Notes: generated from the letters alone by a model not told the origin. DNA of 64,000 nucleotides from Brevundimonas terrae (GCF_011761985.1 NZ_JAASQT010000006.1:1-64000), one strand, 5' to 3'; positions 25,583 through 35,586 are shown, counted from the stretch's first letter. Numbers and translations: made by a program.

Positions 25583-26617
25583 TTACGCGACAGTCGTTTT
25601 GGCGCCTTTGGCGGCGCATGATTCAAGAATAGCGGGTGCAAGCCGGCTCAATGGCATCTGGCGTTCTACGGCTCCGGCCTCGAAGGCTGCCTTGGGCATG
25701 CCATAGACCACGCAGGACGCTTCATCCTGACCGAAGGTGCGCGCACCGAGATCGCGCATGGTCTTCAGTCCCCGCGCACCATCGCGCCCCATACCCGTCA
25801 GGATCACACCCGTCATCGGGCGCCCCAGACGGGCCACGGACTCAAACAGTACATCCACCGACGGACGGTGGCCGTTTACCGGATCGGATGCCACCAGACG
25901 GCAACGTCCGCCGACAACAGTCAGGTGGAATGCCCCCCCCGGTGCCAGATAGACATGGCCCGTTTGCAAAATGGCCCCGTCCACCGCTTCGGATACGTTT
26001 GCCGCCGACATGCGGTCCAGCCGCGCTGCAAAACTGCGGGTGAAGCTGGCAGGCATGTGCTGGGTGATAACGGTTGCCGGACAATCCGCGGGGAAGGCCG
26101 ACAGGATCGTCAGAAGCGCCTCGACGCCGCCCGTGGACGACCCCATGGCAAGGATGTGGTTCGGGTCGGCATGATAGACGCCCTGATGGGCCTGTACCGT
26201 GCGCGGCTCCAGCGGACGCACGCGGGCGCGGGCCGCCGACTTCACCTTGTCGGCAAGGTCCGCAAAGGCTTCGGAGGCCGGATGGCCGACCGCCGGCTTG
26301 GCCACGGCATCCACGGCACCGATTTCCAGCGCCGCCAGCGTCACATCCGTCCCCGCCTGGGTCAGGGTCGACACCATCACCACCGGCATGGGGCGCAGAC
26401 GCATGATCTTTTCGAGGAATTCCAGCCCGTTCATATTGGGCATTTCAACGTCCAGCGTCAGGACGTCGGGATTCAGCGCCTTGATCTTGGTGCGGGCATC
26501 CAGCGGGTCTTCGGCAGTACCGACAACCTCGATTTCCGGATCACGACGCAGGACAGCCGAGATCAGGCTGCGCATCGTGGCGCTGTCATCGACAACGAGG
26601 ACCTTTACCCGGCTCAT
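25583..26617 (-). CDS. cheB: CheB protein-glutamate methylesterase
   Basis: A 344-aa enzyme with an N-terminal receiver (VVDDSAT, D56 in [12 protein letters not shown]) and a C-terminal methylesterase with catalytic Ser in MGSSTGG, His in ITQHMP and Asp in GMGRDGA. It removes methyl groups from the chemoreceptor for adaptation. It overlaps cheR by four bases. Confidence 0.95.
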   Translation of the reverse strand: MSRVKVLVVDDSATMRSLISAVLRRDPEIEVVGTAEDPLDARTKIKALNPDVLTLDVEMPNMNGLEFLEKIMRLRPMPVVMVSTLTQAGTDVTLAALEIGAVDAVAKPAVGHPASEAFADLADKVKSAARARVRPLEPRTVQAHQGVYHADPNHILAMGSSTGGVEALLTILSAFPADCPATVITQHMPASFTRSFAARLDRMSAANVSEAVDGAILQTGHVYLAPGGAFHLTVVGGRCRLVASDPVNGHRPSVDVLFESVARLGRPMTGVILTGMGRDGARGLKTMRDLGARTFGQDEASCVVYGMPKAAFEAGAVERQMPLSRLAPAILESCAAKGAKTTVA

Positions 26618-27483
26618 GCGGCACCTTCAGTGCGCTGATAGGTGGTCAGGCCACAGGTCTTGAACGCCCCTGCCGACGGGCCTGATACCCGCTCGGAGTG
26701 ACCGATATAAAGCGCGCCGCCCGGACTTAGGATCGGGGCAAAACGGCTCCAGATCATTTCCTGCGTGGCGTCATCGAAATAGATCACCACATTGCGGCAG
26801 AAGATTACATCGAACATCCCCTTCATCGGCCATTTGCCGATCAGGTTCAGCTCGTTGAATACCACCATCCGGCGCAGGGCCTCGCTGGCCTGAGAATAGC
26901 CGGGGCGTCCGTTAACCGGACTAAAGTGGCGACGTCCCGAGGCGGGAACAGGAGCCAGAAGATCATCCGAATAGATGCCCAACCTGCCCTCTGCGACCAT
27001 GTTCGGGTCGATGTCGGTGGCCAGAATACGCACGTCCAGATCATTGGCTTCCGGCAGCTTCTCCAGCACCGTCAGGGCCATGGAATACGGCTCCTGTCCA
27101 TTGGAACAGGCCGCCGACCACAGACGTACCCGACCACCGGCACGCGCGGTGGCGGCCAGTTTCGGCATCACCACATCGCGCAGATGGTCGAAATGGTGCG
27201 GCTCGCGATAGAAGCGCGTGACATTGGTCGTCAGGGCCGCGGTCATGGCCTGACGCTCGTCCTTGCCCTGCGGAGATTCCACAAGGGCAATATATTCGGC
27301 AAAATTACTCAGACCCAGCGTCCGCAGACGCTTGGCCAGACGCGAATAAACCAGCGCGGCCTTGCCCTCGTGCAGGGCAATACCGGCATGGCTGTGCAGG
27401 GCACTGGCAATGTGACGGAAGTCGGCCTGTGTGAACGGAAATTCCCCGTCCACCAGTGTTTCCCGTCCGGCGGTCATAGTCAT
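26614..27483 (-). CDS. cheR: CheR chemoreceptor methyltransferase
   Basis: A 289-aa SAM-dependent methyltransferase acting on chemoreceptor glutamates. It has an N-terminal helical domain ([17 protein letters not shown]), the SAM site [17 protein letters not shown], the motif [11 protein letters not shown] and [13 protein letters not shown]. It overlaps cheW and cheB by four bases each, so translation is coupled. Confidence 0.95.
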   Translation of the reverse strand: MTMTAGRETLVDGEFPFTQADFRHIASALHSHAGIALHEGKAALVYSRLAKRLRTLGLSNFAEYIALVESPQGKDERQAMTAALTTNVTRFYREPHHFDHLRDVVMPKLAATARAGGRVRLWSAACSNGQEPYSMALTVLEKLPEANDLDVRILATDIDPNMVAEGRLGIYSDDLLAPVPASGRRHFSPVNGRPGYSQASEALRRMVVFNELNLIGKWPMKGMFDVIFCRNVVIYFDDATQEMIWSRFAPILSPGGALYIGHSERVSGPSAGAFKTCGLTTYQRTEGAA

Positions 27484-27953
27484 GCGGCTTCGGCTTCCGC
27501 CTCGGCTGGCAGGACGTGTTCGAGATCGATCAGGCTGATCATGCGACCGCCTTCAACCGCGAAGATGCCCTTTACAAAAGCCTTCACGCTTTCGGAGGCC
27601 ACATCCGGCGTCGGCTGGATGGCCGCGTCGGTCAGTTGCACGATGTCGGACACCGCATCGACCAGAAGGCCCACCAGACGGCTGCCCACATGGGCCACCA
27701 TGATGACGTGGCGTTCGGTCGGCTCGCCGGTCTGTAGACCAAAGCGTGCGCCCAGATCGATGATCGGCAATACCGTGCCGCGCAGGTTGATAACGCCCTT
27801 CATATAGGCGGGCGAGCGCGGCAGCGGCGTGGCAGGGGTCCAGCCACGGATTTCACGCACACTCATAATATCGACGCAGAACTCTTGTTCGCCGATGCGG
27901 AACGCAATCAGTTCGCGGTCGGAACCGGCAACATTAGGGGTGACTTGGGTCAT
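27480..27953 (-). CDS. cheW: CheW chemotaxis coupling protein
   Basis: A 157-aa adaptor linking CheA to the chemoreceptor. It shows the CheW fold signatures [20 protein letters not shown] and [22 protein letters not shown]. It starts four bases after the cheA stop. The C-terminus is Ala/Glu-rich. Confidence 0.95.
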   Translation of the reverse strand: MTQVTPNVAGSDRELIAFRIGEQEFCVDIMSVREIRGWTPATPLPRSPAYMKGVINLRGTVLPIIDLGARFGLQTGEPTERHVIMVAHVGSRLVGLLVDAVSDIVQLTDAAIQPTPDVASESVKAFVKGIFAVEGGRMISLIDLEHVLPAEAEAEAA

Positions 27954-27956
27954 GGG

Positions 27957-30287
27957 TCAGCTCGCCATCTTCAGTTCAGCAAGAGAGGTCGTACGCCGAC
28001 GTCCGGTGTTCACCAGAACGTCGATATCAAGGATCAGGGCAACGCGCCCGTCACCCAGAATGGTTGCAGCCGCCACGCCTTCGACATGGCGGTAATTGGT
28101 TTCGAGGCTTTTGATAACGACCTGACGCTGGCCGTGGATCGCATCCACCAGAAGACCGGCACGCTGGCCGCCCTCGGTTTCGACGATCATCACCACCCCG
28201 CCCTTCAGCTCGGTCGGCTCGTTACGGAATTCCATCGTCTGGCCCACATCGACCAGCGGCACGAATTCGTCGCGGAACATCAGCACCGGATCGACGCCGC
28301 CGACCAGATGGATATCCTCGGCCTTGGGCGTCAGGCTTTCGACAATGGCGGCCAGCGGGGCCACCAGTGTCTGGTCTGCCGCGCCCACCACCATGCCGTC
28401 CAGCACCGCCAGTGTCAGCGGTAGGGACATGGTGAAGATCGACCCCTTGCCGGGGTTGGAGGAAATCGAAATCCGCCCGCCCAGCGACTGGATGGAGCGG
28501 CGCACCACATCCATACCCACGCCGCGACCGGACACGTCCGTAACTTCCTGTGCCGTCGAGAAACCGGGCAGGAAGATCAGGTTATCGACCTCGTCGTCGC
28601 TGAGGATCTGGTCCGGTGTTACCAGACCGCGTTCCTCGGCAATGGAGCGAACGCGCTGGCGGTTGATGCCTTTACCGTCGTCCGAAATCTCGATGACAAT
28701 ACGACCCGAGCGGTGCAGCGCGGCCAGTTTGACCGTGCCTTCAACCGGTTTGCCCGCTGCCTCGCGCTCCTCGGGGCTTTCCAGCCCGTGGTCGATGGCA
28801 TTGCGCAGCATGTGGGTGATCGGCTCTGACAGGCGTTCCACCACGGTCTTGTCCACCTCGGTGTCCTCGCCCGCCGTGACCAGCTTCACTTTCTTGCCCG
28901 TCATAGCGGCGACTTCGCGGACCAGACGCGGCATGCGCTGGAACACCGACTTCACCGGCTGGGCGCGGATCGCCATCACGCTGTCCTGAATCTCGCGGGT
29001 CAGCAGTTCAAGGTCTTCCAGACCCAGCGAGATGTCCGACGAACGGGCCAGCCCGCTCTCATAGACACGCTGGGCCAGCATGGCCTGCTGGATTACCAGT
29101 TCGCCAACCGCATTGATCAGGCGGTCAACGCGATCCAGCTCGACGCGGATCGTGACCGGAGCCGTAGCAGCCGATGCAGCGGCTGGCGCAGCCGCCGTTG
29201 CGTTATTGGCCGCCACCGGAGGAGCTGCGGGTGCCGGAGCGGCCGTGGATTTTGGGGTTTCAGCAACCGGCGCAGTCTCGCCACCACCGCCCAGACGCGA
29301 TGCCGTATCGGCCTGTGCCATAGCCACCAGTGCCGCAATATCGAACTCGGCCGCAGCACCCGTATCCAGCGACGGCAGACCATCATCCAGATCAGGCAGG
29401 CTGTCGGACACAACAGATGCGCCCGCCCCTTCGGCCATCACCGACATGATGCTGAGATCGCAATCGGTTTCGACGAAATCAAACACATCGCGCACATCAA
29501 GCTCGGCCACCGGCGCATCCAGATGGATGGTCCAGACCAGATGCGAATCCAGCGGCTCCAGCGCTTCAAGCGACGGCAGACCGCTGTCGTCCATCTCCAC
29601 CGAGATCGGTCCCAGACGGCCCAGTTCACGCAGCAGAAGCGCCGTTTCATTGGCATTGGCATAAAGGCGCGGATGCGGACGGAAGATAATCTTCCAGCCT
29701 GTCTGTTCCCCACCCGTAACCACCGGCGCATCCAGCGACGGCAGGTCAAGCGGCGGTAGATCAAGCGCAGGCAGGTCCATCAATGGCATGGCCTCGCCGG
29801 CACCAAAATCGTCAAGGCTCAGTGCGACCGGCGTAAAGCCGAAATCGTCGTCCATATCACCGGCTGCATCGGCGTCCGTTCCCGAAACCGGTGCCCCGTG
29901 CGTCAGGGTTTCCAGCTCCGCAATCAGGGCTTGCGAACGGTCCGGATCAACAGCGGGGCCTGCACCGCGTGCGGCGGTCACATGGTCGTTCAGGACATCC
30001 GATGCCCGCAAAAGACTTTGCACCACATCCTCGTCCACCGCTTTGCGGCCCGAGCGCAGCTCGTCCATCAGGGTCTCGAAAACGTGGGCAAAGCGGACCA
30101 GATCATCCAGACCGAATGCCCCCGCCCCGCCCTTTACCGAGTGAACGGCGCGGAAACAGGCATTGATCGTCTCGATATCGGTATCACCCGATTCCAGCGC
30201 AATCAGATTGGTTTCGAGGTCGCCGAGAAGCTCCTCGCATTCCTGGAAGAAGGTGGCCTTGATGGCCTCGAACGGATCGTCACTCAT
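27957..30287 (-). CDS. cheA: CheA chemotaxis histidine kinase
   Basis: A 776-aa kinase. An Hpt domain carries the phospho-acceptor His49 (RAVHSVKGGAGAFG), followed by a long CheY-binding and Ala/Pro-rich linker (to about residue 390). Then come the P3 dimerisation helices, a HATPase (HMLRNAIDHGLESPEER; DDGKGI; GRGVGMDVV) and a C-terminal CheW-like domain (PLAAIVESLTPKAEDIH). The start at 30287 (MSDDPFEAIK) follows a weak AAGGA and gives the Hpt the normal N-terminus. The frame is open to 30425, but that would overlap cheY. Confidence 0.94.
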   Translation of the reverse strand: MSDDPFEAIKATFFQECEELLGDLETNLIALESGDTDIETINACFRAVHSVKGGAGAFGLDDLVRFAHVFETLMDELRSGRKAVDEDVVQSLLRASDVLNDHVTAARGAGPAVDPDRSQALIAELETLTHGAPVSGTDADAAGDMDDDFGFTPVALSLDDFGAGEAMPLMDLPALDLPPLDLPSLDAPVVTGGEQTGWKIIFRPHPRLYANANETALLLRELGRLGPISVEMDDSGLPSLEALEPLDSHLVWTIHLDAPVAELDVRDVFDFVETDCDLSIMSVMAEGAGASVVSDSLPDLDDGLPSLDTGAAAEFDIAALVAMAQADTASRLGGGGETAPVAETPKSTAAPAPAAPPVAANNATAAAPAAASAATAPVTIRVELDRVDRLINAVGELVIQQAMLAQRVYESGLARSSDISLGLEDLELLTREIQDSVMAIRAQPVKSVFQRMPRLVREVAAMTGKKVKLVTAGEDTEVDKTVVERLSEPITHMLRNAIDHGLESPEEREAAGKPVEGTVKLAALHRSGRIVIEISDDGKGINRQRVRSIAEERGLVTPDQILSDDEVDNLIFLPGFSTAQEVTDVSGRGVGMDVVRRSIQSLGGRISISSNPGKGSIFTMSLPLTLAVLDGMVVGAADQTLVAPLAAIVESLTPKAEDIHLVGGVDPVLMFRDEFVPLVDVGQTMEFRNEPTELKGGVVMIVETEGGQRAGLLVDAIHGQRQVVIKSLETNYRHVEGVAAATILGDGRVALILDIDVLVNTGRRRTTSLAELKMAS

Positions 30288-30318
30288 GCGGGGGGAAGTC
30301 CTTGAACAATACCGGGCC

Positions 30319-30684
30319 TTAGGCCGCGACGCGGCGGACGGCATCCACCAGACGAACAGGGTCGAACGGTTTGACGATCCAGCCCGTCGCACCGGCATCG
30401 CGCGCGCGCTGCTTCTTGGCCGCATCGCTTTCAGTGGTCAGAACCAGCACCGGCACGCCGCTATAGGCAGGGTCGGCGCGCATGCCTTCGATAAAGCCGA
30501 AGCCATCCATGCGCGGCATGTTGATATCGGTAATCACGATATCGGGGCGTTCCTCGGCCAGCACTTCGAGGCCGTGCACGCCATCTACGGCCTGCACAAC
30601 ATTATAGCCCGCATCCTTGAGGGCCAGCATCAGCATGTCACGCATGGTGCGCGAGTCATCTACGGTCAGAACGGTTTTGGTCAT
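30319..30684 (-). CDS. cheY: CheY response regulator (first CheY of the operon)
   Basis: A 121-aa single receiver domain. It has D9/D10 in VDDSRTM, phospho-acceptor D53 in VITDINMPRMDG, Thr in VLTTES and Lys in WIVKPFDP. It overlaps the STAS gene by one base upstream and lies 31 bp before cheA. Confidence 0.93.
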   Translation of the reverse strand: MTKTVLTVDDSRTMRDMLMLALKDAGYNVVQAVDGVHGLEVLAEERPDIVITDINMPRMDGFGFIEGMRADPAYSGVPVLVLTTESDAAKKQRARDAGATGWIVKPFDPVRLVDAVRRVAA

Positions 30685-30974
30685 CAGGCGGCGTCCTGCG
30701 CTACGAATTCATCGGGGGAAGCTCCAAAGCCTGTCCATTGCTCGGTCAGGGCTTGGGAAACATTGAGAAAGATCAAAGCTTGGCCATCGGCCTTCCAGGT
30801 TTTGATGGCTGAGAGCAGAACCTGCAGGCACAGGCCACCCAGACGCTCGACGCCGGAAGCATCGAGCGTGACCGCATGACCGCGACGCTGCATCAGCTCG
30901 CTCTTGAGCGGTTCAGCCGCGCGGATATCCAGTATCGCCGGCAGTGTGATCACAGGGTTCAGGTCTTCAGTCAT
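30684..30974 (-). CDS. STAS-domain protein (CheX position in Caulobacter)
   Basis: A 96-aa single STAS (sulfate transporter and anti-sigma factor antagonist) domain. The core LPAILDIRAAEPLKSELMQRRGHAVTLDASGVERLGGLCLQVLLSA has Ser/Gly at the usual phosphorylation turn. The gene occupies the place of Caulobacter cheX between mcpA and the first cheY. It is not related by sequence to the CheX phosphatase of spirochaetes. It shares one base with each neighbour. Confidence 0.85.
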   Translation of the reverse strand: MTEDLNPVITLPAILDIRAAEPLKSELMQRRGHAVTLDASGVERLGGLCLQVLLSAIKTWKADGQALIFLNVSQALTEQWTGFGASPDEFVAQDAA

Positions 30975-33082
30975 TAAAACTCCTCCCAGCCGTCTTCTGC
31001 CGGCTGTGATTGCAGTGCGGCACCGCCAATACCTTTGGCGCGCAATGCCGATATGGTTTCTGTCACCGAGCGCGGGCGTTCGGCCCCGACACCGGTGTTG
31101 GCACTGGCCTTAGCGTTGGCCACCATCTGTTCCGGTGCGGGTTCGGGCACATATTCATTGGCCGGACGCACAGGCTTGGCCGGACGAGCCACTACATGTT
31201 GAGCCGGAGCCTCTGCGGGTTGTGCGCTAAAGGCGGGCTGCGGTGCAGGCTGGAAAACAGGCTTGGGAGCGCTGATCGCAGGCGCGGACGCTACCACCGG
31301 AGCCTTATAGACCGGCGGCTTGGTGGCCAGTTTCTGGGACACCTCGAAGCGGGCGACGGATGCCGACAGGTCGGCGGCTTCGGACGCCAGAGCATGACAG
31401 GCCGCCGTCGATTCCTCGACCATGGCCGCATTTTGCTGGGTCACCTGATCCATCTGGTTCACAGCGGCGTTCACCTGAGCCAGACCCGTGGCCTGCTCCT
31501 GTGCCGATGCCGCGATTTCACGCACCAGACTGTCGATCTGGGCCACACGGTCCACGATACGCCCCAGCGCATCCCCCGTCTGTCCCACCAAATTCACACC
31601 CTGACTGACCTGGGTGCCGGAGGCCGAGATCAGGGTCTTGATCTCCTTGGCGGCGGCGGCGGAACGCTGGGCCAGCGCACGCACCTCGGAGGCCACCACG
31701 GCAAAGCCGCGACCGGCATCGCCCGCACGGGCCGCTTCGACGCCCGCATTCAGGGCCAGAAGGTTGGTCTGGAAGGCGATCTCGTCGATCACACCGATGA
31801 TGTCGCCGATACGTTTCGAAGAGTTCTCGATGGCCGTCATGGCTTCGACCGCATTACCGACAACCACGCCGCTGCGCTGGGCATCGTCTCGCGCGCCCAT
31901 GACAACCTGCGCCGCTTCCTTGGCACCATCGGCGGTGCGGCCAACCGTGGCCGTGATCTGGTCCAGAGCCGCTGCGGTCTGTTCCAGTGTCGCCGCCTGT
32001 TGTTCGGTCCGGTGCGACAGATCATTGGAGGCGGCGCTGATTTCTTCGGCCCCCATATTGATGACCGACACATTGGCGTTCACCAGCGAGACAGCCTTTT
32101 CAAGGCTTTCGATCGCCGCGTTGAAATCGACCTTCAGCGTTTCAGCCGACTGCGGGAAATCTGTGGTGATGCGCCATGTCAGATTGCCATTGGCCAGCTT
32201 TTCCAGACCTTCGGCCAGAGCATCCACGACAATCGTATCATTGCGACGGCCCTGCTCGATTTCGGCCTCGCGACGCAGACGGGCCGCCTCGGCCTCTTTC
32301 TGCATCAGGTCATTGCGTGCCTTCAGGGCGTTTTGCTCGACTGTGGCCTGTTTGAAATGCTCGACCGCCGAGGCCATCAGACCCACCTCGTCCGTGCGGC
32401 CCAAGGCGGGAATCATCACCTCGGTATTGCCGCCCACCAGCTTGCGCGTGGCCGATGCCACAGCGCGCAGAGGCTTGGCGACACCCATGGTCAGCCACAC
32501 ACCGCATGCCACAGCCATGACCAGCGCAAACACGGTGCCGATGCCCATGACCAGACGCATCATATTGGCCAGAGCCACCTGACGCTGGGCCAGCAGCTCG
32601 GCTTCGTTGCCGCGCTCGTCGACAAGGGTCTGCAAGATTTTATCGACCGGTGCCAACAGGCCCGAACTGTCATAGGTGGCCAGATTATCAAGGCCGACAC
32701 CGCGCACGGCCACAGCTTCAAACCAGCTCTCAACACCGGCGCGTGCCTGTTCGACCTGCGCGTCCGAGGTCGGGTCCATGCGCTTGTATTCATCCAGCGC
32801 GGCATTGAAGCTGGAGCGGTGCTCGCTCACCAGATCAATGGCAGATGGCACACGCGACATCACATAGGCGCGCAAGGCGGCGTCCTGACGCGACATTTGC
32901 AACTGGGCGTTTACCGCAGCCTGCTGGGCCGCCGTCACCCGTTCCATATCGCGGCGGATATTCTGCACGCCACTGACGCCCAGATACACGCACAGGCTCA
33001 TGGCCAGGATCGCGGCGATGATGCCGCCAAAGGCGAAGGTCAGCTTCTGCTGAATCTTCAGATTGTTCAGGAAGGCCATCAT
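30974..33082 (-). CDS. mcpA: Methyl-accepting chemotaxis protein (McpA-like)
   Basis: A 702-aa inner-membrane receptor. TM1 is at about residues 13-34, followed by a four-helix-type periplasmic domain. TM2 is at about residues 194-216, then HAMP domain(s) and the signalling coiled coil with hairpin tip IGVIDEIAFQTNLLALNAGVEAARAGDAGRGFAVVASEVRALAQRSA. A Pro/Ala-rich tail ends in GWEEF, which fits the x-W-x-x-F pentapeptide used to tether CheR/CheB. The ATG overlaps the stop of the 55-aa ORF (TAATG), suggesting coupled translation. The sensed ligand is unknown. Confidence 0.95.
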   Translation of the reverse strand: MMAFLNNLKIQQKLTFAFGGIIAAILAMSLCVYLGVSGVQNIRRDMERVTAAQQAAVNAQLQMSRQDAALRAYVMSRVPSAIDLVSEHRSSFNAALDEYKRMDPTSDAQVEQARAGVESWFEAVAVRGVGLDNLATYDSSGLLAPVDKILQTLVDERGNEAELLAQRQVALANMMRLVMGIGTVFALVMAVACGVWLTMGVAKPLRAVASATRKLVGGNTEVMIPALGRTDEVGLMASAVEHFKQATVEQNALKARNDLMQKEAEAARLRREAEIEQGRRNDTIVVDALAEGLEKLANGNLTWRITTDFPQSAETLKVDFNAAIESLEKAVSLVNANVSVINMGAEEISAASNDLSHRTEQQAATLEQTAAALDQITATVGRTADGAKEAAQVVMGARDDAQRSGVVVGNAVEAMTAIENSSKRIGDIIGVIDEIAFQTNLLALNAGVEAARAGDAGRGFAVVASEVRALAQRSAAAAKEIKTLISASGTQVSQGVNLVGQTGDALGRIVDRVAQIDSLVREIAASAQEQATGLAQVNAAVNQMDQVTQQNAAMVEESTAACHALASEAADLSASVARFEVSQKLATKPPVYKAPVVASAPAISAPKPVFQPAPQPAFSAQPAEAPAQHVVARPAKPVRPANEYVPEPAPEQMVANAKASANTGVGAERPRSVTETISALRAKGIGGAALQSQPAEDGWEEF

Positions 33083-33249
33083 TACACATTTTCCCCGGTG
33101 TACTCGCCGGAGCGGGGGTCATAGCCCCTGAAAGCACCGGCAAGTGCCAAGGCAGGACGGGGTGCCCGCGCGGTCTGCACAGCAGACGCGACGTCTTTAG
33201 CAATCTGCGATTCTTTCTGAAGCGCACACAGCATCAGCACGGGGACCAT
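33082..33249 (-). CDS. Small 55-aa ORF coupled to mcpA
   Basis: This ORF starts at ATG 33249, five bases after a GAGG Shine-Dalgarno sequence, and ends in TAA overlapping the mcpA ATG (TAATG). The product starts MVPVLMLCALQKESQ, then runs through an Ala/Arg/Pro-rich stretch to the end GYDPRSGEYTGENV. It has no signal peptide or known domain. A shorter start at 33234 is possible. The good ribosome-binding site and exact overlap favour a real gene or a regulatory leader peptide of the chemotaxis operon. I know no family for it. Confidence 0.6.
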   Translation of the reverse strand: MVPVLMLCALQKESQIAKDVASAVQTARAPRPALALAGAFRGYDPRSGEYTGENV

Positions 33250-33523
33250 CCCAACCTCGACAAAGATTTTCGACTATCTGCACATACAAACGTAGGTTTC
33301 TGTAAACCTGCAGGTACGGGCAATCCCCTATAGGGTTAAGTCAGATATCTTACCGAACTGTAGTTGTTTGGGATTTTATTGCCCCGCTTGGTGGTTTTTG
33401 TGATATCGTTGTTATTCGCAATGTTACATTCGCCATAAGTGAGGCTTGATCCCCGTGGCCGGTTCACCCCAGAAGGGAAACCGGCAAATTATCAGCTAAG
33501 TTTCAAAAGCCTACCAAACCCGA
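33250..33523. promoter_or_regulatory. Divergent promoter region of the chemotaxis operon and the sensor kinase
   Basis: This 274-bp region has no supported gene and is AT-richer than its surroundings. It contains an inverted repeat AGGTTT-ctgt-AAACCT (33294-33309), about 45-60 bp upstream of the small-ORF start, which may be an operator for the chemotaxis operon. I could not assign convincing -35/-10 boxes or a full CtrA box. Confidence 0.45.
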
Positions 33524-34966
33524 ATGTCCGCATCTTCCGGCGAAACTTTTGCACAATCCGGCCCGCACCGGTTCACAGGCCCCCCTTCGCACAAAGTCGT
33601 GCGGACATTGTTATGCGCGGGTCTGGTCGTGGCATCGCTGGCCGGATTGCGGTTTGATCCGTCTGGCAAGCTGTCCTTGTTCCTGCCCGTCATCGCCTTG
33701 GCCATCATCGCCCGCCTGACAGGGTGGCGTCTGACCGTCGTCTGTGTGGGCTTGTTATGGGCAGGTCTGGCTGTGCTTGGCCTGACCGGCCATATTACAT
33801 TTGCCGACGCCTCAATAACGGGGTTTGTTGCAGCATTGATCGCCCTGTTGGCCGGTCGCAGCAACCGTCCCCTGCTCGGCATTTACGGCCTGCACCAACC
33901 CACCGAAAACGAGGTTTTGCGCGCCCTTCTGGCCGCGACACCGGTTGTCCTTCTGGATCAGCAAGGCCGCATCAAACGCGCCAGTCCGGCCAGCCTCGAC
34001 ATCTTCCGGCTTGCCGAAGAGCAGCTCTTGGGCCTGCCCTTTAGCGAACTTGTTCCGGGCTTTGACCACCGCCTCCATGCGTCCGTCGATGCAGGTACAG
34101 ACCTTATCAAACCGGCCGGAAACAACTGGCTGGCCATGCGGCCCGACCTGTCACACATTCCGGTCGAGCTGTGGCTGGACCATACCCCCGATGGCCCGCT
34201 GATCCGGCTGGTGGATCTGACCCCGCGCCAGACGGCCGACGAACAGGCGCGCGAACTGCATTCCCAGCTCAACAAGGTCTGGCGTCTGAACTCACTGGGC
34301 GAGATGGCCGCCACGCTGGCCCATGAACTGAACCAGCCCTTGGGTGCCGCCGCCGCCTATCTGCATGCGGCACAAGAGGACATGAAGACCGCTGGCCCTC
34401 TAGGGGAAAGCGCCCTTCGCACAACCGAACTGGCCAAGGCCCAGATGCTGCGGGGCGGACAGATTATCCGCCGCATGCGCGAGCTCCTGACCATGGAAAT
34501 GCGAACCCTGTCCAAGGAGCAGCTCAGTGTGGTCGTGGACGATGTTCTGCCCATTCTGACCCTGACCGGTCAGGACCGGAATATCCGCATCGAGACAGAC
34601 ATCTCCATGCCCGATCTGGTGCGTATGGACAGCATCCAGATTCAGCAGGCCTTGGTCAATCTGGTCCGCAATGCCGTAGAGGCCAGTCCCAACGGCTCGC
34701 GGGTACTGGTGACGGGCCATGCCGTCTCAGACCACACCTTCGAGGTCGCCGTCGAGGACAGTGGCATCGGTATCCCCTCCGACCAGATCGACCGCGTTTT
34801 CCAGCCCATGATGTCCACCAAGTCGGGCGGTATGGGACTGGGCCTGTCTGTGACCCGAACCATTGTCGAAAGCCACGGCGGAAATCTGCGCGTCGGCGCT
34901 TCGCGCTGGGGCGGAGCCCGTTTTTCGTTTACACTCGCCATTGCCAATCAGGACGAGCAAGAATGA
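33524..34966 (+). CDS. FixL-like membrane sensor histidine kinase
   Basis: A 480-aa kinase. The N-terminal region has three to four membrane helices (about residues 25-110). A PAS domain follows (about 128-240, ATPVVLLDQQGRIKRASPASLDIFRL), then the H-box MAATLAHELNQPLGAAAAYLHAA and a HATPase with LVNLVRNAVEAS, DSGIGIP and GGMGLGLSV. The order and H-box type resemble FixL/DctB-type kinases. I see no proof of haem binding in the PAS domain, so an oxygen role is not claimed. No clear ribosome-binding site precedes ATG 33524. It overlaps its response regulator by four bases. Confidence 0.88.
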   Translation: MSASSGETFAQSGPHRFTGPPSHKVVRTLLCAGLVVASLAGLRFDPSGKLSLFLPVIALAIIARLTGWRLTVVCVGLLWAGLAVLGLTGHITFADASITGFVAALIALLAGRSNRPLLGIYGLHQPTENEVLRALLAATPVVLLDQQGRIKRASPASLDIFRLAEEQLLGLPFSELVPGFDHRLHASVDAGTDLIKPAGNNWLAMRPDLSHIPVELWLDHTPDGPLIRLVDLTPRQTADEQARELHSQLNKVWRLNSLGEMAATLAHELNQPLGAAAAYLHAAQEDMKTAGPLGESALRTTELAKAQMLRGGQIIRRMRELLTMEMRTLSKEQLSVVVDDVLPILTLTGQDRNIRIETDISMPDLVRMDSIQIQQALVNLVRNAVEASPNGSRVLVTGHAVSDHTFEVAVEDSGIGIPSDQIDRVFQPMMSTKSGGMGLGLSVTRTIVESHGGNLRVGASRWGGARFSFTLAIANQDEQE

Positions 34967-35586
34967 CCCCTTCTGTCTTCATCATTGATGACGACGCCGG
35001 CATGCGTGACTCGCTGGTAGCCCTGCTGCGGAGTCAGGGCATACGTTGTCGCGCCTTTGCCGGCGGGGCAGATTTCTTCCGCTCCATGCCACAGGACGAA
35101 ACCGCCTGTGTGGTCACCGATCTTCGTATGCCCGAGGTGGACGGAGCCGAGCTGGTCCGGCGGATCAACGAGGAACGCGGCGCGGCATGGCCTATTCTGG
35201 TCATTACCGCCCATGCCGATGTGTCCGTCGCCGTCAGCCTGATGAAACAGGGCGTGGTGGACTTCATCGAAAAGCCGTTCGATCCGCAGCGTCTGATCGA
35301 AAGCGTCCGTGGCTGCCTGTCACGCCTGACACAGGTGGGCGAGCAACAACGCCTGACCCAGTCCGCACGCGAAAAGTACGACCGCCTGACCCCGCGCGAG
35401 GCTCAGGTCTTCAATGCCCTGATCGAAGGCCTGTCCAACAAGGCCATCGCCCAGACCCTGGACATCAGCCCGCGCACCGTCGAGGTTTTCCGCGCCAAGG
35501 TCATGCAAAAGATCGAGGCCGAAAGCCTGTCGGACCTGATTAAAACCGGCCTGCTTTTGCGTAACGATGATGGCATAAGCTCTTGA
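34963..35586 (+). CDS. FixJ-family response regulator
   Basis: A 207-aa regulator with an N-terminal receiver (IIDDDAG; phospho-acceptor D53 in VVTDLRMPEVDG; Lys in FIEKPFDP) and a C-terminal LuxR-type helix-turn-helix (LTPREAQVFNALIEGLSNKAIAQTLDISPRTVEVFRAKVMQKI). It is translationally coupled to the kinase at ATGA. The next gene, gabD, starts 50 bp further and may be a target or co-transcribed. Confidence 0.93.
   Translation: MTPSVFIIDDDAGMRDSLVALLRSQGIRCRAFAGGADFFRSMPQDETACVVTDLRMPEVDGAELVRRINEERGAAWPILVITAHADVSVAVSLMKQGVVDFIEKPFDPQRLIESVRGCLSRLTQVGEQQRLTQSAREKYDRLTPREAQVFNALIEGLSNKAIAQTLDISPRTVEVFRAKVMQKIEAESLSDLIKTGLLLRNDDGISS

Noticed and set aside
27957..30425. Longer CheA start at 30425
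   Set aside because: It would overlap the first cheY and add a non-conserved basic stretch; MSDDPFEAIK at 30287 matches the Hpt start.
30684..30974. CheX phosphatase
   Set aside because: The sequence is a STAS domain; it lacks the CheC/CheX phosphatase pattern. The Caulobacter name cheX reflects position only.
33250..33523. CtrA or FNR box upstream of the chemotaxis operon
   Set aside because: TTAA-like pieces occur, but no TTAA-N7-TTAA or TTGAT-N4-ATCAA arrangement with correct spacing was found here.
33524..34966. Calling the sensor kinase a true oxygen-sensing FixL
   Set aside because: Domain order fits, but I cannot identify the haem-ligand His and neighbouring FixK target genes are absent.
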